Shown piece by piece: positions 61,917 to 64,000 of a stretch of DNA of 64,000 bases; the stretch's first letter is position 1, and each line of letters begins with the position of its first letter. Origin of the DNA: Dubosiella muris (GTDB lineage Bacteria; Bacillota_I; Bacilli_A; Erysipelotrichales; Erysipelotrichaceae); assembly GCF_004793885.1 (NCBI RefSeq), contig NZ_SRYG01000016.1, positions 1-64,000 on the forward strand, in the 5' to 3' direction. The position numbers and the translations under genes are program-made. Under the pieces are notes generated by a model, which worked only from the letters and a program-made list of their open reading frames with translations, was not told the origin of the DNA and did no database searches.

Positions 61917-63319
61917 TGGATGAAAAAGAGAAAATCAAAAAAGAATTGGACGCGCTGCATTTTGAGCGGGCGGACGCGCTACTTTCCGGTTTTCATGAAA
62001 ACGATGGGGAGGAAGCGCTGTTAAAAATACGCGCTTTGCGTGGGCTATACCGCTTTGAAGAGGCGATGAAGGTATGTCTGGAACACGAAGGAGAAGGAAC
62101 TGCGTTTGATTTAGAGCGCGCGAAATGTTTGTTCGCTTTGGGGAAAACAAAAGAGGCTCGTTCGCTTTTGGAAACGATCGAGCCAACGGACAAAGTCAAA
62201 TTAACGTTGGCGGCGCTGGATGGGGAAACGGGCGATGTCCATCGTGCGCTGGAACGTCTGGAAACGATTCGCGAAGAAGGTTTGGATGGGCTGGATCGGA
62301 TGGACTTTGTGCTTTTGCAAGCGGATTTGTACTCGTTCGAGGAAAAAATGAATTCATCGTTTTGGTCGTACGCGAAAGGGCTGGAATTGACAAATTCATG
62401 CGTGCCGAAAAACTGGCGTTCTTTGCGACGAATGCTGATTTATCATAATATGGCAGACGCCTACGAGCAAATGGAGCAGGAAGAAAAAGCGCTGGAAACG
62501 TATCGAATGGCTTTAACCGAAATGGAGAACCAAAAGAAAAAAGACCCGTCCGTGACCGATTTGGCGAGTTACGAAATCGAATTGCTGTTGTCTGTGGCAA
62601 ATTGCTTTTCAAACGCGGAGTATGCAAAGGAAGCGAAAACGTATTTAAAGAAAGCGAAAGCTTTGCTGCCGGAAATGAAACCAAGACAACGCGATTACTT
62701 TGGGGCCCGGTTTCACTATATCGCGGGGTTGATTGCGATGAACGCAGGACAGGAGCCGGAGGCGGTCTTTCATTTTGAGACGGCTTATCACGCCCAGCGG
62801 GAACTGGTTAAATCGGGAAAAGACAAACGCGAGCATGTGGCTCGGTCGGCCTATTATTTGGCATCGCTTTTGACGGATGAGAAAAGCGCGAAAAAACTGC
62901 AACTCTATCAAGTCGCCACGCCGATTTTCAAAGAGGTGCTGGAAAAGGAACCATCGTTTTATATGGCTTCTTTGGCGGATATGGAAAACGAACAAGGGCG
63001 ACTGGCAAAAACGCAGGAAGAAGCGTTGCGCCATTTTGATCAGGCGATTGAATGGTATGAAAAGTTGCTCAAGAGAAATCCGGAAGACCGGCTTGCGATG
63101 GAGTCGCTTTTGGTGACGAGAATCAACCGGATGGCTCTGGATCCAATACGGGATGAGGAAATTGTAAAAGAAGCATTGAAGGAGATTTTAACAGAAAAGG
63201 ACAATGTGCCATTTATTTATTCGATTTGCGCCATTTTAGAGGAGCAGGACCATTCCAGGACATTTTTTTCCTGGTTTCATGATTTTGAGGAAGGACTTCC
63301 TACGGAATTTGATGCTTGA
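61916..63319 (+). CDS. TPR-repeat protein, 467 aa
   Basis: An all-helical soluble protein with several tetratricopeptide-like repeats (GLYRFEEAMKVCLEHEGEG; NMADAYEQMEQEEKALETYRMALTEM; NEQGRLAKTQEEALRHFDQAIEWYEKLLKRNPEDRLAM). No signal peptide. The in-frame ATG at 61859 has no RBS; 61916 follows a -10 box by 7 nt, so a leaderless mRNA is likely. Probably a protein-protein interaction scaffold. It precedes the CRISPR array but is not a Cas protein. Confidence 0.8.
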   Translation: MDEKEKIKKELDALHFERADALLSGFHENDGEEALLKIRALRGLYRFEEAMKVCLEHEGEGTAFDLERAKCLFALGKTKEARSLLETIEPTDKVKLTLAALDGETGDVHRALERLETIREEGLDGLDRMDFVLLQADLYSFEEKMNSSFWSYAKGLELTNSCVPKNWRSLRRMLIYHNMADAYEQMEQEEKALETYRMALTEMENQKKKDPSVTDLASYEIELLLSVANCFSNAEYAKEAKTYLKKAKALLPEMKPRQRDYFGARFHYIAGLIAMNAGQEPEAVFHFETAYHAQRELVKSGKDKREHVARSAYYLASLLTDEKSAKKLQLYQVATPIFKEVLEKEPSFYMASLADMENEQGRLAKTQEEALRHFDQAIEWYEKLLKRNPEDRLAMESLLVTRINRMALDPIRDEEIVKEALKEILTEKDNVPFIYSICAILEEQDHSRTFFSWFHDFEEGLPTEFDA

Positions 63320-63399
63320 AAGAATGAAAATAGAACTAAGTCAATGGATTTTGAGGATGCATTTTTAATGAAGTGTTTTATATATCGTGCTTCATTCCT
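63320..63399 (+). promoter_or_regulatory. Putative CRISPR leader
   Basis: About 80 bp of AT-rich sequence between the TPR gene and the first repeat. The array is oriented as type I-E, with decayed repeats at the far end, so the leader should lie here. No cas genes adjoin it. Confidence 0.5.
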
Positions 63400-63793
63400 G
63401 TATTCCCTACATGCGTAGGGATGAATCTGACTCGACTGTCAAATGGAGCATTTTGGTATCGTATTCCCTACATGCGTAGGGATGAATCCGGCAAGACGGA
63501 AGGCAAATGGATGGGCCAGTAGTATTCCCTACATGCGTAGGGATGAATCTGAGATGGAAGAAAAAGCCCGGGAACTTTCGAAGTATTCCCTACATGGGTA
63601 GGGATGAATCTTTAACCGACTTCGATGCCGGTACGATCATTTCGTATTCCTTACATACGTAGGAATGAATTTAACCTCGGATCGGCGACGGACACTTTGA
63701 AGTCGTATTCCCTACATGGGTAGGGATGAATCCCATCCAGTGGGTTGGTCTGGCAGCCAGTTTTTGTATTCCCTACATGTGTAGGGATGGATC
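63400..63793 (+). CRISPR. CRISPR array, type I-E-like repeats, 7 repeats and 6 spacers
   Basis: 28-bp repeats start at 63400, 63461, 63522, 63583, 63644, 63705 and 63766, a strict 61-bp period with six 33-bp spacers. The first three are identical: GTATTCCCTAC, then ATGC, then GTAGGGATGAATC, with a CCCTAC/GTAGGG stem. Repeats 4 and 6 change one base (GGG in the loop), repeat 5 has five changes, and repeat 7 has two. The repeat resembles type I-E repeats of Gram-positive bacteria. No cas genes are in the window. Confidence 0.96.
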
Positions 63794-63828
63794 CAAGTGA
63801 AAAGGTGTGTAGGCATACCATGCTTGCT

Positions 63829-63856
63829 TTTTTCGCGACATACGGAAAGATGAATT
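63829..63856 (+). repeat. Decayed eighth CRISPR repeat
   Basis: Matches the consensus repeat at 19 of 28 positions, including ACAT in the middle and GATGAAT at the end, after an interval of 35 bases from repeat 7 (normal spacer 33). Probably a remnant of the trailer end. Confidence 0.5.
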
Positions 63857-64000
63857 TTGGCAAACCTGGTGTCCTCTACAATTATGGAAGAGTGATTGAA
63901 TCACATTGACCTGCAAAAAGATGATTCTATTCAATATGGAAAAGAATGGTTTTGGGGCGGTTCATTCATGATATAACGGGAAAGATACTTCTTTTATCTG
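63857..64000. other. Right edge of the window, no gene seen
   Basis: AT-rich sequence without a coding frame of note. A TATGGAAGAG-type motif and a possible start of another unit are too weak to call. Confidence 0.4.

Noticed and set aside
63651-63863. 70-codon minus-strand frame over the CRISPR array
   Set aside because: It is made of repeat and spacer sequence (the translated SIPTHVGNT-type motif is a known artefact).
63872-63902. Possible ninth CRISPR repeat (CTACA... GATTGAATC)
   Set aside because: Needs insertions and matches poorly; likely chance.

Overview
The window looks like the chromosome of a low- to mid-GC Gram-positive bacterium (Bacillota). The signs are strong AGGAGG-type ribosome binding sites, a SAM-sensing metK leader, DivIC/FtsB next to mnmG, MEP-pathway dxr, many lipoproteins with Cys lipoboxes, Bce-type two-component/ABC modules, an ER-type (SipW-like) as well as a bacterial-type signal peptidase, and no outer-membrane genes. 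Oleate hydratase, a bile-acid-type hydroxysteroid dehydrogenase relative and a glycyl radical enzyme suggest an anaerobic gut resident, possibly of the Erysipelotrichaceae. That placement is inference. No rRNA or tRNA genes were seen.

Layout. 1-9100: DUF1846 protein with two small genes, then on the minus strand NAD(P)HX repair (nnr) and a Dabb protein, then a SipW-like peptidase, a lipid-flippase/mnmG/divIC-like operon and a hypothetical. 9.1-18.6 kb: an orphan winged-helix protein, glgP, dxr, a proline-rich surface protein, an RDD-PHP fusion and metG. 18.6-22.5 kb: metK behind a compact S-box-like riboswitch and terminator, oleate hydratase, an ECF transporter S component. 22.6-27.4 kb: a catabolic operon of glycyl radical enzyme, its activase, a DeoR regulator and a NanE-type epimerase. 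27.5-28.8 kb: two tandem copies of a self-contained unit (promoter, leader, 86-aa gene, terminator). 28.8-38.4 kb: methyltransferase, ECF sigma/anti-sigma with two lipoproteins, a response regulator-ABC-histidine kinase module, and a TetR-controlled pair of membrane genes.

39.0-41.9 kb holds the most unusual unit: a 41-bp tandem repeat, a consensus promoter, a 40-codon leader peptide, a strong terminator, an MFS transporter, and a gene fusing an XRE DNA-binding domain to a PurM-like (AIR synthase-like) domain. It resembles a drug-inducible efflux cassette with an uncharacterised nucleotide-binding-fold regulator.

41.9-55.9 kb: HAD phosphatase, signal peptidase I, lipoproteins and small membrane proteins, a 7-alpha-HSDH-like dehydrogenase, a three-gene MacB-like ABC system with a CARDB-like secreted subunit, an MntR/DtxR regulator with a palindrome inside its own promoter, a U32 protein, enolase, and a phosphatase. 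55.9-61.2 kb: a lipoprotein plus complete BceRS-BceAB module with a recognisable BceR-type site before bceA. 61.3-64 kb: an orphan RelB/DinJ-like protein with a membrane helix, a TPR protein whose start codon sits 7 nt after a consensus -10 box, and an orphan type I-E-like CRISPR array of seven clear repeats plus one decayed repeat. No cas genes are present in the window.
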